Assembly: GCA_001599815.1 (NCBI GenBank)
Contig: BCIA01000002.1
Location: forward strand, 5,429,626-5,493,625
Length of the DNA stretch: 64,000 nucleotides
From: Furcasterigmium furcatum
Lineage: Eukaryota; Ascomycota; Sordariomycetes; Glomerellales; Plectosphaerellaceae
Direction: 5' to 3'
Part shown: in pieces, positions 9,482 to 21,253 of the stretch
Numbering within the stretch: position 1 is the first letter of the stretch
How the letters are laid out: every line of letters begins with the position of its first letter
The notes under the pieces: model-generated
Told to the model about the DNA's origin: nothing
Databases searched by the model: none
The model's input: only the letters and a program-made list of their open reading frames with translations
Translations under genes and position numbers: made by a program

Positions 9482-12400
9482 TTAGTATTCTCCCTCCTCC
9501 ACGAACCCTCCCGGCGCCGGGCTGGCCGCGCCGCTGCCATCCATGCTGCCTCCGTTGGAGACGTAGCTCTGGTCGATGCGGAAGATCCACTCCGTCTTGT
9601 CGCGCTCGCTGCGTGCCGCGAACAGCCAGGTGTTGTCCGGCGCGTAAATGGCGAAGACGCCTGCCTGGAGCCGCTCGCTGAGGCGCTGCAGCCCGCCGTT
9701 GGGCCCGCCGCCGCCCCCGCTGCCAGTCCAGATTGACGAGATGATCCGGCCGGAAGAGGTGCGCCTATGCGTGGGCCGGAACTCCTCGCCCCCGTTGGCC
9801 TGGGAGTCCGTGTCGTCCGCCCGGCCTCCCAGGAGACCAACGACACCAGGCTGGCTGTCGATGCGGGAATTCCTCAGGCTGATGATGCCGACCTCTTCGC
9901 CATCAGTCACGGAGTGAATGTGGAGATATGGCCGCCGCAGCTCCACGAACCGCTTCACCCATCTGGTCGAAGTGCTGTTCGGCACCAGTAGATAGCCGCC
10001 CTTCAGCACGAGCGGGTTCTTCGGCACCTTGATGATTGTTGTTACGAGGCTCGGGGGCGCCGCGGCTTCGGCCGGCGCACCGTTCGTTGGCGGGTCGGTG
10101 TTCGTAGGACTCAGGATCTGCATCAGCGGATCTGGGTATTTCGTCCAGAGCCGGATGCACCGCTCCAAGAGCAATCTCTCGCGGTCGGGCATCCCTGGTT
10201 CCTGTACCTCCGTCGGCTCGGCCTGCTCTGTCGTAGTCTCTTCATCGGGATTCTCCAACGAGCGCGTCTCTTCATCGTCCGCCGGTGTCTGAGAAGTCTC
10301 CGGGGTGTCATGGAGAAGGTCGTCATCGTTGGGACGCATTGGCTCGGGCGGAATTGACTCTGCCAGAGACACATTGTCTGCATCCTGCTTCTTGGGCCCC
10401 GGCGGACCGATCCTGTTAAGGAAGATCTGCATAGCACCAATCTCGGTGATCCGTCTCCGCTTCTTCCTCGCGAGGATGAAGTCGCTGACGAGAGAAACAC
10501 CTCGTGGCGTCCACGTCGTGAGCTGCTCCTCGCCCTTGACGTAGTCGTGCTGACTGCTCATCCTCCAGAGGTCGCCGGCCTTCTTTATCGGCGCGGGACG
10601 CATCGAGAGTGTGAAAATGCCGCTGGTCGAGTGCACAATGCGGACGTTCTGGAACAGCTGCGTGAACATAGAGGTCTGGCGCACGTAGCTCCTCGACATG
10701 ATCTGACTACAGACCTTCATCGAGAAACGCATCGGCTCGACGAACTTCTCCGACTTGATTTCCCAAGAGAGCGTCATCTGCACCCGGTACTTCTCGGCGG
10801 TGACCCGGTCGAGCAGCAGCGAGTTGTGCAGACTAGAATCCCACTGCCCAGTGAGAGTCATGTCTCTTGTGCCGTTGGCGTTGTTGCGGAACGTCGGTTT
10901 CGAGGAGAACTTGAGGGCGATATCGGGAGAAACGGTGCCCATGTCGGGAGACTTGCCGGCCTGGTCGAGAAGCTGGATCTTGCCCACTCTGATCAGCGTG
11001 GCATCGTCCCACGGCAAAGCATCGCCGGAGCTGTGCGTCACGTTGATGGTGATCCGCCTCTGAAGACCCTGGTGCAGCTGGAAGGTACCGCCGTCCATCT
11101 CGTTCGCCTGCATCACCTCCACCGGGACGTACTGTCCCTCCTCGTTGAGCTCCAGAATCTGGACCCTCGCCAGCAGATCGTGCTTCTCCTCCGTGTAGAA
11201 CTGCGACTCAGCGATCCTCGCTCCCTTCGGCCTCCCCTGGGACAGCGGTACCGCGTCGCGCATGTCGTCCCAGCTCAGCAGCTTGTCCAGGTGCATCGTT
11301 GATACATTGGCGAAGATAGCGGCCCGGAGGGTGATGTTCTGAGAGCTGAACAGGGGAATGCTCATGCTATGCACGCTCTCGAACCTGATTGGGTTCTCGT
11401 CAAAGTCCTTGATCATCTGGGTCGTGGTGACACCGTCCTCCTCAGACACGCCCGGGATGAAGAGCTGCGCGTGAACTTCGCTGCCTTCACGCTCAGCAAA
11501 TCCGACCATCTCATGCATAACAACATTGAACTTGAGCGTGTTGCTGGGGGCGCGAGCGTGTGAAGGTTCCAGCGAGAGGCGAATGATACCAATGGCGTGC
11601 GACGTGTGCGGCGAGAGGACGTCCAGAGCAAAGTCCTGCACCCGGCTTTCGAAGACCGCTTTCAGGGGAACGTCGACCTCTCCGATGAGGGTGTACTGAG
11701 GCATGCATGTTTCGACAAAGGGGTTGTCGAGGCTGAGATGCTGAGCGTACTCGGGCTGGTCCAGGTACTGGTGCATCTGCCTCATCTGTCGGACACGATC
11801 GTGCAGCTTCTCGACGCTCCAGAGATGAACGACCTGGTGTCGGTAGTCGATCACGCGCACGCCGATGCAGGGCTTCTGCGCTTCGTCCAGAGCAATGTCG
11901 TCGCCCTCTCCGGTCAGACCGTTGAGCACCATATCGTAAGACGAGCACAGGCAGTGGCCGACATCCACAACCGTGAACTGGAAAACAACGTGCTCCTCGA
12001 GCTCGTTGCTCATGATCTGGGCCTCTTTCAGGGTAGATGCGTGCTGGAGAACCGCCTCGGCCATGCGAACATATCGCCTGCTCTTCCAGTGGTCCACGAC
12101 ATCTCGTGCCAGCACCACCTCCTCCTCGGACAGATTTGGGCTCGCTTTAGGCCTCTTGAGCGGGTCCATCTTTTCCAACTTCTCTTCAAACTGACGCCGC
12201 TGGACTTCGAGCTGCTTCTGCATGTCCTGCTTCAACGACTGGAGCGTTTCCTCCATCCGAGTCTTCTCCTTGCGGATCTCCTCGACCTCGACGTTTGATG
12301 CCTCAGCCTGCTTGAGCTGCTCCTGGTACTCTTCCTTCTGCCTCTCGAGCTGGGACTGCATCTCTTCCCGGACCTCCTTCAGTCGGTCGTCCACTGCGCC

Positions 12401-14737
12401 CTGCTTGGGTGTCGACGGCATCGTGAGCGCAGTGTCCAGGGAGAAGTTGTCGATGGTGCCGGTGGACAGGTACTTCTCGCGGATAGGGTAGGACGTGGCG
12501 GACTCTGAATCATCATCGCCATCTCGTGCACGCTCCGCCCTCGCACGCTGGACGTCCTCGAAGAGTGCGTTAAGCTCGTCATCAGTCAGGGTCGACAAAT
12601 TCTGGTTCGTGCCCAGTATGGCCTCGGCCGCTTCTCTTCGTGCAAAGTTCCAGTCCGAATCGCGACCTGGCCGGAAGGGCAACGGAGACTCTGGCCGGCT
12701 GTCTCCAAAATCAGACCCCGCGATGCTAACGCCTCGAGCGTGACCCGGCCGGGGACTGGCCGTCGGCGTGGGCGACGTTCGATCAAGGGCCTGAAGTGTG
12801 CTCGCCGTAACTGATTGTCGGAGCAGACTCTTGTCTGCTCTCTCGGCCTTTGCCTCCATGGGATGGTTGAATCGGAAGATATGGAAGTCGCCCAGAATCA
12901 AGCGATAACCAGAATGAAGCTGCTTAGGCTCGTCGATACGCTTGCCGTTGACCATGACTGACGCACCTTCTGAAGGGATGATGGTGACTGTTCCATCCGA
13001 TGCGTTGTCAAAAGAACAGTGGTCGTGCAGAATTCGGGTGCCGTTCAACCGAATGTTCGCCTGGTTGTCTGTATTGGTGTCCATGTTGCCGACAGTGGTA
13101 AGGCCAGGCTTCAGGTTGTAGACGAGACATTCTGCCAGTAGTGGATCGTCGGACAAGTTGACCAGATGTGGCATCTTCTTGGGTGTCGAGAGTCCAATAA
13201 ACCCCTTCTCGATGCTGATACCGAGTTCCTCGAGTGCGGCCTCACGCTCTTTGTGGATGGATTCCGTCTTGGCCAGCTTTTGCTCCCAGGTCTGGTTCAG
13301 ATCAGTGAGAAGCTTCTCGCTTTGACTGAGTTGCTCCGCGATCTCCGCCTTGGACACCTTCTTGACAACACCATCCGCTGATTTGATGGAAACGAATTGC
13401 TGCTCCAAGGGTGTGCCCTCAGGGTACGCCTCCTCTGTCGTTGTGACGGTGCCCGGCGCTCCCGGTACACCTCCGGGAACGGCACCTCCTCCGAGTTGTG
13501 TTCGTAGCAGCGCCAGCTCCTCCTTGAGCTCTCTGATCATGCGTGCATTCGCGTCCTCGTTCACCACGGCGTGGTTCTTGATGCGTTTGGCCGAGTCTGC
13601 GTATCGAAGGGTACTTAACGTCTCGTCGAAGTTGATGTCTGCCGGACTGATGGCAGCAATCATTGCCGTCATACTGTTTCCTCCCAAGGAGTCTTTGAGC
13701 AGCCAGGTGAGCACACTGTCTCGATAAGGGACGGTTCCTGCTCCTCCCTTCTTCTTCTTGCCGGTGGAGAGGTCGGCGAGCGCAGAAATGACACGGCCAA
13801 GCGAGGAGAGAGACCTGTTGATCTCGGCACCCTCCTTGAGTCGCGCACCTGTTGCACCAGTAGATGTAGCTCTTTCTGAACCGGCCAAATCAACCAGACT
13901 GATCTTAGCCACCTTTTCCATCTCCATTTTCGTCTCGGTGTCGTGCCTCTTCTGCGTCAACATCAGGGTGAACACGGCGTGACTTCGGGAGGACGTCTCG
14001 TTCATGTTGGTCGCAGCAACGGTACGGGCCTTATTTCCTTCGTCCATGAGGTGCTCGATCTCCTGAAAGCTGCTGACGACAAGCTTTGCGAGGTCCTCGA
14101 CGTAAGGTCCGGTCGACGGATGCTCGCGAACCTTCAAGTTTCCCTTGTTCGCCGGGTTCAGAAGATCCCGGACTCGCTCGTTGTAGATTTCCAAGTACGA
14201 CACTTCGACCGTGCATTTCAGGTTCGCATCCGTCTGCAGCTGCGATATTCTCCTGAACATATCCGAGCAAATATTGGGGATGATGCCGACCTCCTTGCCG
14301 TAGCCCATCATGGAGTAGGACTTTCCGGAACCCGTCTGTCCGTAGGCAAAGATACAGTTATTGTAGCCCTGGAACGCATTGTCGAGCAACGGCTTGCCCA
14401 GGTCGTCGAAGAGGCTGTCCTGCCCGGCGTAGTGCTTGTCCTTCTTGTCGAACGACCAGTAGGATTTGTCGAAAGCGAAGACCTTCGGACCCGCATCTTT
14501 GCCCGACGCTGTAGGAGCGGTCAGGACGGTCTGGTTGTCTTTCATATCGATGATACATTTCGAGCCGCGATCGATTTCTGCTCATGTCAGCCAAACTTCC
14601 GTCCAGACAGACGACCGGCCGGCCTGCTAGAGCATTACAGGCTGCCGTATCGAGGCCTGAGACAACAACTCACCTCTGCCATTGAAAGGCCTCACTCTCA
14701 CCACCACCTTGATGTTTCCGCCGCCTGCCGGAGCCAT
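9482..14737 (-). CDS. uncA: Kinesin-3 motor, Unc104/KIF1 type
   Basis: Exons 14737-14674 and 14577-9482 give about 1719 residues, the usual size for Unc104 motors (UncA in Aspergillus). Order of parts: motor domain (residues 1-357) with RVRPFN, P-loop GQTGSGKS at 101, switch I NETSSRSHA near 214 and switch II DLAGSER near 251; a short lysine-rich K-loop (GKKKKGG near 294); a neck coiled coil; an FHA domain near residue 510-600 (TTVGNMDTNTDNQANIRLNG); a Glu/Gln-rich coiled coil near 740-800; the KIF1B/DUF3694 region; and a C-terminal PH domain (LKGGYLLVPNS to WIFRIDQS). Such motors dimerise and carry vesicles and early endosomes along microtubules, with the PH domain binding phosphoinositides. 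The acceptor at 14578 was preferred over one three bases upstream because it gives NGREI, the family form. Confidence 0.93.
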
Positions 14738-15476
14738 GATCGCAGGTTTGAGGAGGGGACCCTCGCAGGGCCTCCTCTACGTGGTTCGGGGTTCTCGGGA
14801 ATGAGAGGGCGGTCCTCGAGGGAAGGCCGTCCGGGACGATCCTCCCTCGCTATTCGAGTCGTCGGACTGACGGTCAAGAGGACGGCGAGGTTCTTCGCGC
14901 GTCGCAACCAGTGGTGTTCAGCGTCTTGGCGTCCTCATTTCCGTCCTCGACAATGCAGGGTTGTTGAGTCGGTGGCCGTGTGCAAGTCGTCCCTGAGGCG
15001 TCGTGGACTTGACAGGGCAGAACTGACGATGACTCGGGGGAGTCGAGGGGATCCGGAAGCTGCACCACGTCGTAGACGGGCCGTATGATCGATTTGTCGT
15101 GCGGTGAAGACAGGGGAAGCGGATCGATTTGCTTCCATGAACTTGCAATGTTAATCTTCCAGGTTGTCAACAATTGGATGAACGCGCCGGGGGCAAGAGC
15201 GCGCAACCTGGTTGGATCGTTCACGTGCCAATGTGGACTGGCCCATATGTGGACTGGCGGGGTGTGAGTTGAGTGTGACGTCTGCCCCCTTTAGGCTGAC
15301 TCATCTTAAGGGTCCCGCTAGGTAGTCAATTCCCCACCACCTCCCGCCAGCATGGGCCAGCCAGCTGCTACCAGATGCAGCGGATATGCGGCACGCGACA
15401 GCGGTTCTTCCGTCACCGATGCAGCCGATTGCATGAGGAGGCACATCATCAATGAAGACGCTTCCAAGACCAACCA
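14738..15476. other. Intergenic, divergent promoter of kinesin-3 and aminopeptidase
   Basis: 739 bases between two divergent start codons. No convincing TATA box and no gene. The frames that run through here are antisense shadows of exon 1 of the kinesin. Confidence 0.5.
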
Positions 15477-17447
15477 ATGTGGAAGTCATTGCTTTCGCAT
15501 GCCTCAATCGGTCTGAGGACTGCTAGCTCACTCACCCCTGCGTTCAGAAGCCGAAGCCGAAACCTCGCAACCATGGCCAACCGCGACCCCTGCACCCTCT
15601 CCAACTACAGAGAGTGGCTCACCAAACACACCACGGCCAGTCTTGCCATCAACTTCCAGGAGAAGGCACTGAAGGGCAGCGTCGTCCTCGAGCTCGAGTC
15701 TCTCACGGAGAAGCAGAGCAAGGAGATCGTGCTGGACTCGAGCTTCGTCAAGGTCTCTGGTGTCAGGGTCAACGCCAGCCCCTCGAAATGGGAGCTGAAG
15801 GACCGCGTTGAGCCGTACGGCTCTCCCCTCCATGTTGCCGTGCCGGATGGTGCCGCCAAGGGCTCAATCGTCAAGGTCGAGATTGATCTGGAGACGACCA
15901 GCAAGTGCACTGCGCTGCAGTTCCTCACCCCGGCCCAGACGTCGAACAAGAAGCACCCGTACATGTTCAGCCAGTGCCAGGCGATCCACGCACGCTCCCT
16001 GTTCCCCTGCCAAGACACCCCGGACGTCAAGTCGACTTACTCATTCGTCATCCAATCACCTCTGCCGGTCATTGCCAGCGGTGTCAAGGTAGAGGGCAGC
16101 GAGGAGAAGAAGGGCGACGACACCGTCTACCGTTTCGAGCAGCAGGTCCCCATCCCCGCCTATCTCTTTGCTCTGGCGTCCGGTGATATTGCCACGGCCT
16201 CCATTGGACCTCGGAGCTACGTGGCCACCGGTCCTGAGGAGCTGGAGGCCTGCCGATGGGAGCTTGAAGATGTCGAGAAGTTCATCGAGGTCGCCGACAA
16301 GCTCATCTTTCCCTACCAATGGGGCCAGTACAACGTGCTTGTCCTTCCTGCTTCCTTCCCCTACGGAGGCATGGAGAACCCCGTCTACACCTTTGCCACT
16401 CCTACTCTGATCGCGGGCGACAAGTCGAACACCGATGTCATCGCCCACGAACTGGCTCACTCTTGGTCTGGTAATCTGGTCAGCAACGGCTCCTGGGAGC
16501 ATTTCTGGTTGAACGAGGGGTGGACGATCTACGTGGAGCGCCGCATCGGCATGGCTCTCCACGGCGAGCCTGAGCGCGACTTCTCCGCCATTATCGGCTG
16601 GAAGGCCCTGTCGGACGCGGTCGACATGTTTGGCCACGACCACGAGTTCACCAAGCTGATCATCAACCACAAGGGCATCGATCCCGATGATGCTTTCAGC
16701 ACCGTGGCCTACGAGAAGGGCTTCCACTTCCTGTACTACCTCGAGAGGCTCGTCGGCCGCGAGGCCTTTGACAAGTTCATCCCGCACTACTTCAAGACCT
16801 GGTCCAGGAAGTCCCTTGACTCTTTCGAGTTCAAGGAGACCTTCCTCAACTTCTTCAACGGCCTGGGCGACGAGGATATCAAGGGCAAGGTCGCCACGAT
16901 CGACTGGGACACTTGGTTCTACAAGCCCGGCCTACCACCTAAGCCTGACTTTGACACGTCTCGAGTGAACGTATGCTACAAGCTCGCCGACGACTGGAAG
17001 AACAAGGTCAGTGATTCCATTCCTGATATTTCTTCTGTCTTCCCGTTATTAATACTTTCGCAGGACTTCAAGCCTAGCCCCAAGGACGTCGAGGCCTTCT
17101 CCGGCAACCAGAAGCTGGTCTTCCTCGAGACTGTCGAGAAGTTTGACGAGGCGCTCACGCCCGAGAGGTCACAGCTCCTGGGCAAGACGTACGATCTGAC
17201 GTCGTCCCAGAACGTCGAGCTCAAGACGGCATACTACAAGATTGCCCTCCGCGCCAAGGACGCGAGCTGCTACCACGGTGTCGCCGATCTTCTGGGCCAG
17301 GTCGGCCGCATGAAGTTCGTGCGCCCGCTGTTCAGGGGCCTGAACAAGGTGGACCATGAGCTTGCCCTGAAGACGTTCGAGAAGAACCGCGACTTTTACC
17401 ATCCTATTTGCAGGGGTATGGTGGAGAAGGATCTCGGCCTGGCTTGA
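15477..17447 (+). CDS. Leukotriene-A4-hydrolase-type aminopeptidase (M1 family)
   Basis: The zinc site HELAH (near residue 324) with WLNEGWT following it, and the substrate motif PYGGMENP near 295, identify an M1-family bifunctional leukotriene A4 hydrolase/aminopeptidase, homologous to yeast Lap2. A 57-nt intron at 17007-17063 has good GT-AG ends and keeps the frame, so the unspliced frame reads 656 residues and the spliced product 637. There are two plausible starts. ATG 15477 adds 32 residues rich in Ser, Arg and Leu with no acidic residue, which looks like a mitochondrial presequence. ATG 15573 (MANRDP, ATGGCC context) opens the usual cytosolic form. The C-terminal helical domain is complete. 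Confidence 0.93.
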   Translation: MWKSLLSHASIGLRTASSLTPAFRSRSRNLATMANRDPCTLSNYREWLTKHTTASLAINFQEKALKGSVVLELESLTEKQSKEIVLDSSFVKVSGVRVNASPSKWELKDRVEPYGSPLHVAVPDGAAKGSIVKVEIDLETTSKCTALQFLTPAQTSNKKHPYMFSQCQAIHARSLFPCQDTPDVKSTYSFVIQSPLPVIASGVKVEGSEEKKGDDTVYRFEQQVPIPAYLFALASGDIATASIGPRSYVATGPEELEACRWELEDVEKFIEVADKLIFPYQWGQYNVLVLPASFPYGGMENPVYTFATPTLIAGDKSNTDVIAHELAHSWSGNLVSNGSWEHFWLNEGWTIYVERRIGMALHGEPERDFSAIIGWKALSDAVDMFGHDHEFTKLIINHKGIDPDDAFSTVAYEKGFHFLYYLERLVGREAFDKFIPHYFKTWSRKSLDSFEFKETFLNFFNGLGDEDIKGKVATIDWDTWFYKPGLPPKPDFDTSRVNVCYKLADDWKNKVSDSIPDISSVFPLLILSQDFKPSPKDVEAFSGNQKLVFLETVEKFDEALTPERSQLLGKTYDLTSSQNVELKTAYYKIALRAKDASCYHGVADLLGQVGRMKFVRPLFRGLNKVDHELALKTFEKNRDFYHPICRGMVEKDLGLA

Positions 17448-17599
17448 GGGCCATCAAGCACGAGACCTCCAAAGAGGCAACAAGGTTGCCTCCTGTACAT
17501 TTACCATTAAAAGACGCGGAAACGATAAGGTAGATGCCCAATGGCAAGAATAATTTGCAAATATCGGCTTCTATTCAATACTACCTGTATCTCTTCGTT

Positions 17600-18708
17600 C
17601 TAAAGAGAATCCAGCGTCTGTAACATGGCCGAGCGGGGGGCTTCCTTGTTCAAAAGATCGACCGTCTCTCTCCAGATCTTCGCTTGGGCCTTTTTGCCCT
17701 CGGAGGACAGAACGAAAGCAGATGGCCTGTTGCAATCAGCACGATACAAGTATTGCCAGAGATATGGGAACTTCTTACGTCTTCACTACCTGTTCACTGA
17801 CGTAGGCTCCATGTTCCTCTTCATGAAGCGTTGCCGCGTCCGTCAGGCAGTGTCCGCCTTGCGCAGATGTCCACGCAATAATTCGTACGGCCACGCTTGC
17901 CTGGGGATCAGACTGATGAAGGCCGCTGGCGCAGAGCCCCGGGTTGACAGTGTTGATGACGATGTTGTGCTTCATCTTCTCCGAGCGACCACTCAGTTCA
18001 CGGGTCCAGAGAACGTTGAGGAGCTTGCTGGTGCTGTAGCGCTCGATGTTGGCCCTGTCTGTTCCCTTGAAGCATTCACGGTAGGTGTCCAGCTCCGCCA
18101 GCGCGTTGGGAGCTTTCAACTCGCGGAATTTAGCCCAAAAGTGATTTTCTGACGAGACAATGGTCAGCCGTCCGGGAGAACCGGTGGCCTTGGCTGTCCT
18201 GTCCAGCGGGCCGAGCATGTGCGCAGACACGAGCGCCGTGCCCAAATGGTTGACCTGTCATGGTCAGCTCGTCCGAATCACGACAGCAGCAAGAGTTTGG
18301 GTGTACTACCTGTACCATAGACTCATGGCCGGTCTTGGACTCGACGTAGTCTAGGTTCTTGACGCCGGCGTTGAGGATGACAATGTCCAGCTGGTCCAGC
18401 GCTGCGACCCTCTGGCCAAATTCTTCGATGCTGGCCCACGATTCGTGGTCAAGAGGCCAGACCAGCACCTCGACGGCAGGCGACTGCTCGAGAATCTGCT
18501 TCTTCGCCTCTTCGCCCTTGGCAATGCTACGGACGCCGATGATCAGTCGAGCCAGACCGTGGGCTGCCATCTCTTTGGCCGCCTCCAGGCCCAGGCCTGC
18601 GTTGCCGCCAGTCACAATGGCCGTCTTGCCATCAAGCCGAACATTGGCCGCCAGGGGCTTGGGCTTGATGGTCAGTTGGCGATAGAAGAATCCGAGAAAG
18701 CTGCCCAT
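17600..18708 (-). CDS. Short-chain dehydrogenase/reductase, retinol-dehydrogenase-like
   Basis: Exons 18708-18310, 18254-17779 and 17726-17600 join in frame to 333 residues. The cofactor motif TGGNAGLG lies at residues 33-40 and the catalytic YSTSK at 206-210, with NAG in between, placing it in the classical SDR fold; the overall layout resembles retinol dehydrogenase/WW-oxidoreductase types often found in fungal accessory metabolism. The second donor is GTAAGA at 17778; using it gives a coherent C-terminus (PSAFVLSSEGKKAQ) that the unspliced frame lacks. The substrate cannot be read from sequence. No biosynthetic neighbours are present, so a general detoxifying or lipid-related role is only a guess. 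A TATA-like box lies about 100 bases upstream of the start. Confidence 0.87.
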
Positions 18709-20704
18709 GGTGGAATGCTGGGATGGAGTTAAGAAGGAGAAAGCATAGGGACAGCTCCAAAGTTGCCTGTCTACCATGGAGGGACATCAATGCGTCCAAT
18801 GTCTTTCTATTTTATATCGCATGGCATGTTTGAAAAGGGGCAGGATGCCATAATAGTCCCGTTAAACTTTTGCTGGCAGAACCAGCAAGCAGCTAACAGG
18901 CCATCTCAGAGGGTATATAAAGTACAAGTCTGCGAAAACCCACCACTGCTGACAGGTGGGTTTCAGCCGATTGATTTATTCAGCATCGGTTTCCTTATCT
19001 CCGTTAATACTGGGAAGCAAGTACCCCAAATAGCAGCAGATGGATGGGTTTAAGTCGTATGTCCGCGGAAAGGAGACCGTGATGCTTGGCAGAAGGGGCA
19101 GGCCATGACTGCCCGGTGTCAGCGGCTGGTAGATGTCCAAGAGACGTAGACCTGTCTCGACAAAGAGGAGGAGAGACGGTGGAAGCAGGCGCCATTTCAC
19201 TTCTGCTTACGGTGTAGAGGCCATTTCCAATTTGATTCAACCATTTCAGGCCTCCACTAAAACTCATAAGTTGGAGCGCCGTTGAGAGGAGCGGACCGTG
19301 TGCATCGGTCCCGTCTCCGTTGGGGCCCCAATTGTCCGCCAGTGACAGTGACGTCAGGCCCACCTCCACGTTGACAACGCGCCCCGTAACCTTGATTCCC
19401 GTGAGCTAATCCCTGTCGGGAGGCGGCCTTGGACGACGACACGCCGCCGAATTTCCCCCCTGACACACCTTTACCAGCCTCGTGATGCGCTGGCGACGCC
19501 ATCTGTCCAACCCGGCACTCAGGCAATCCTTGCATCGACCTTGTTAGCGTTCCGCGGTGCTGATCCGGCATACCAGAGCCGCTGACGCTTTGCTGAGAAT
19601 GGCAACTCTGGGGTCATCTGCTGTTGTGGGCGTTGATCACCCGCGGTCTCTAGTCCCCATCGACGATGCAGTACTCACTCACGGGGGTTTTCTAAATGGG
19701 GGGCCGAAAGGGCATCAGGCCTTCCAACGGGATGTCTACCTGAGATGAAAGATACTTGCCGGCATCAGGACCATCGGCGAGTCCATCTCGTTGACGTATT
19801 ATCGGACCACGGCAGTCTGGGCCGCTCTGAACCCTGGAAAACAAACAAACAAGCAATCGCAGCCCCACCGCCGAACTCTTGGACAACATCACCGCTAGCT
19901 CAGCACATCCAGATTTGCAGCGCTGTTTCAGATGGTCAAGCCCTGCTGTGCCGAGATCCCTGATCGCCCTATTAGAACACCACCTCTGCGCCGCGGCCAT
20001 CCGTTTGCTGTCTGGTGGCCCTGGTCGGATGACCTCATCGGGCTGGATAATATCATACCCCAGACCATTCACCATCGCGATGACCCCTGAGCCGGGCTGC
20101 CTTGGTCAAGCTGTATGCGACACCAGACACTCCATGTATGTACTGTACTCGTAGGTTACCGTCTACCTACTCGTGCGGTGACGTTGACTCCGTCCGGCCC
20201 TTGCAGACGACTGCCGGCGTTGTCTAGGCCAAGAAGGGTGAGGTCCATCTACACACCGCATCACCACATACCCTGCATTCAACCCTGATTCCAGGGTATT
20301 CCAGGGTCCTGTCGATGGAGGTACCCGCTACACGCAACCGCACCAGAAAAGGCCATGCCCCGGGACCAGCCGGTCTGGGCACTGACGATATGACGCTGGC
20401 ATGCCGGTCTCCCTCCGTCTCCCTTTGGAGGGCAGACCCAAACCTGCTGGACAACCCCTCCCCTCTGACGCGAACCTGACATGACTGGATGCGTGCCTGC
20501 CACGGCCCTGATCGTCGATAAATAACTTCCCGTCGCCTCCCCCTTTCAGCCCGAGATTTCCTAGTCTCCCCATCCACACTACAATCTCAGTCATCCGCCT
20601 CTCGCCACTTACACCAGCCCAATCCCCTCACAGAGGACCAGCATCAAGGCCAAGCCAGCAAACGCACATCACCACATACCAACCTAAACCCTCAAACAAT
20701 CACA
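18709..20704. other. Intergenic, 2 kb
   Basis: Separates the leftward dehydrogenase from the rightward MARVEL-like gene. The part after about 20480 is a C/A-rich leader ending in CACAATGG. Open frames of 60-130 codons are present on both strands, but none has a recognisable domain, codon bias like the neighbours, or splice-consistent extension. A TATATAAA at 18914 and a CRE-like palindrome at 19349 have no gene in a suitable position. Confidence 0.45.
18810..18816 (-). promoter_or_regulatory. TATA box of the dehydrogenase gene
   Basis: Read on the minus strand, TATAAAA lies about 100 bases upstream of the start codon at 18708, a normal distance for fungal genes. Confidence 0.45.
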
Positions 20705-21253
20705 ATGGCTCTCGATCGCATCCTCTCCTTCATCCTCCGCGCCGCGGAGCTGTCCTTTGCCGCCATCGTCGCGGGTATCCTCGGCCACTTCCTCGACAAC
20801 AGCGAGGCCAGCGCCTGGACCAATGGCCGTCACATCTACACCATCGTGGTGTCGGCCCTGGCCATGCTGCTAGCGCTGCTATGGCTGCTTCCCTTCTCCA
20901 GCGCCTTCGTGCACTACCCGGTCGACCTCTTCATCTCCATTCTCTGGTTCGTCGCCTTCGGCCTGCTCGTTGACGTAAGTATCACATCCTCCTCTACTTT
21001 CCAGAGGCAACAAGCTAACAAACCACAGCTCATCGGCGACGGCTGCGGTGGAATCTTCAACTGGAGCAACGTCACCGTCATGGGCGAGGACTGGTGCGGT
21101 CGCTTCAAGGCCGTCATCGCCTTCGCCTTCCTCTCTGCTATTTGCTGGCTCGCGTCCGCCCTCATCGGCTTCTTCTGGACCCGCCGCCGCACCAGTGCTG
21201 TCGTCGACCGCCCCGCCCGCCAGCGCCGCGGCTGGTACCGCTCTCGCGTCTAA
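20705..21253 (+). CDS. MARVEL-like four-helix membrane protein
   Basis: Exons 20705-20974 and 21029-21253 with a 54-nt in-frame intron (GTAAGT donor, AACCACAG acceptor) encode about 164 residues. Four hydrophobic segments are visible: LSFAAIVAGILGHFL, IVVSALAMLLALLWLLPF, LFISILWFVAFGLLVD and VIAFAFLSAICWLASALIGFFW. Between the third and fourth is a loop with two cysteines and the CGGIFNW pattern found in fungal MARVEL-domain proteins. The end is basic (RRRTS...RQRRGWYRSRV). The family acts in membrane-domain organisation and secretion (compare yeast Nce102). Retaining the intron adds 18 residues after the third helix without a stop. The start codon context CACAATGGC is good. Confidence 0.85.
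   Translation: MALDRILSFILRAAELSFAAIVAGILGHFLDNSEASAWTNGRHIYTIVVSALAMLLALLWLLPFSSAFVHYPVDLFISILWFVAFGLLVDVSITSSSTFQRQQANKPQLIGDGCGGIFNWSNVTVMGEDWCGRFKAVIAFAFLSAICWLASALIGFFWTRRRTSAVVDRPARQRRGWYRSRV

Noticed and set aside
17626..17636. TGGCCGAGCGG resembles the A box of a tRNA-Ser or tRNA-Leu gene
   Set aside because: No B box (GGTTCRANNCC) and no cloverleaf arms follow, and the site lies within or next to the last exon of the dehydrogenase on the other strand.
18914..18921. TATATAAA on the plus strand
   Set aside because: The next plus-strand gene starts 1.8 kb away; the dehydrogenase is on the other strand and has its own better-placed TATA box.
19349..19356. TGACGTCA palindrome, a CRE/bZIP-type site
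   Set aside because: A single 8-mer in a 2 kb intergenic region with no nearby start; likely chance or at least unprovable here.
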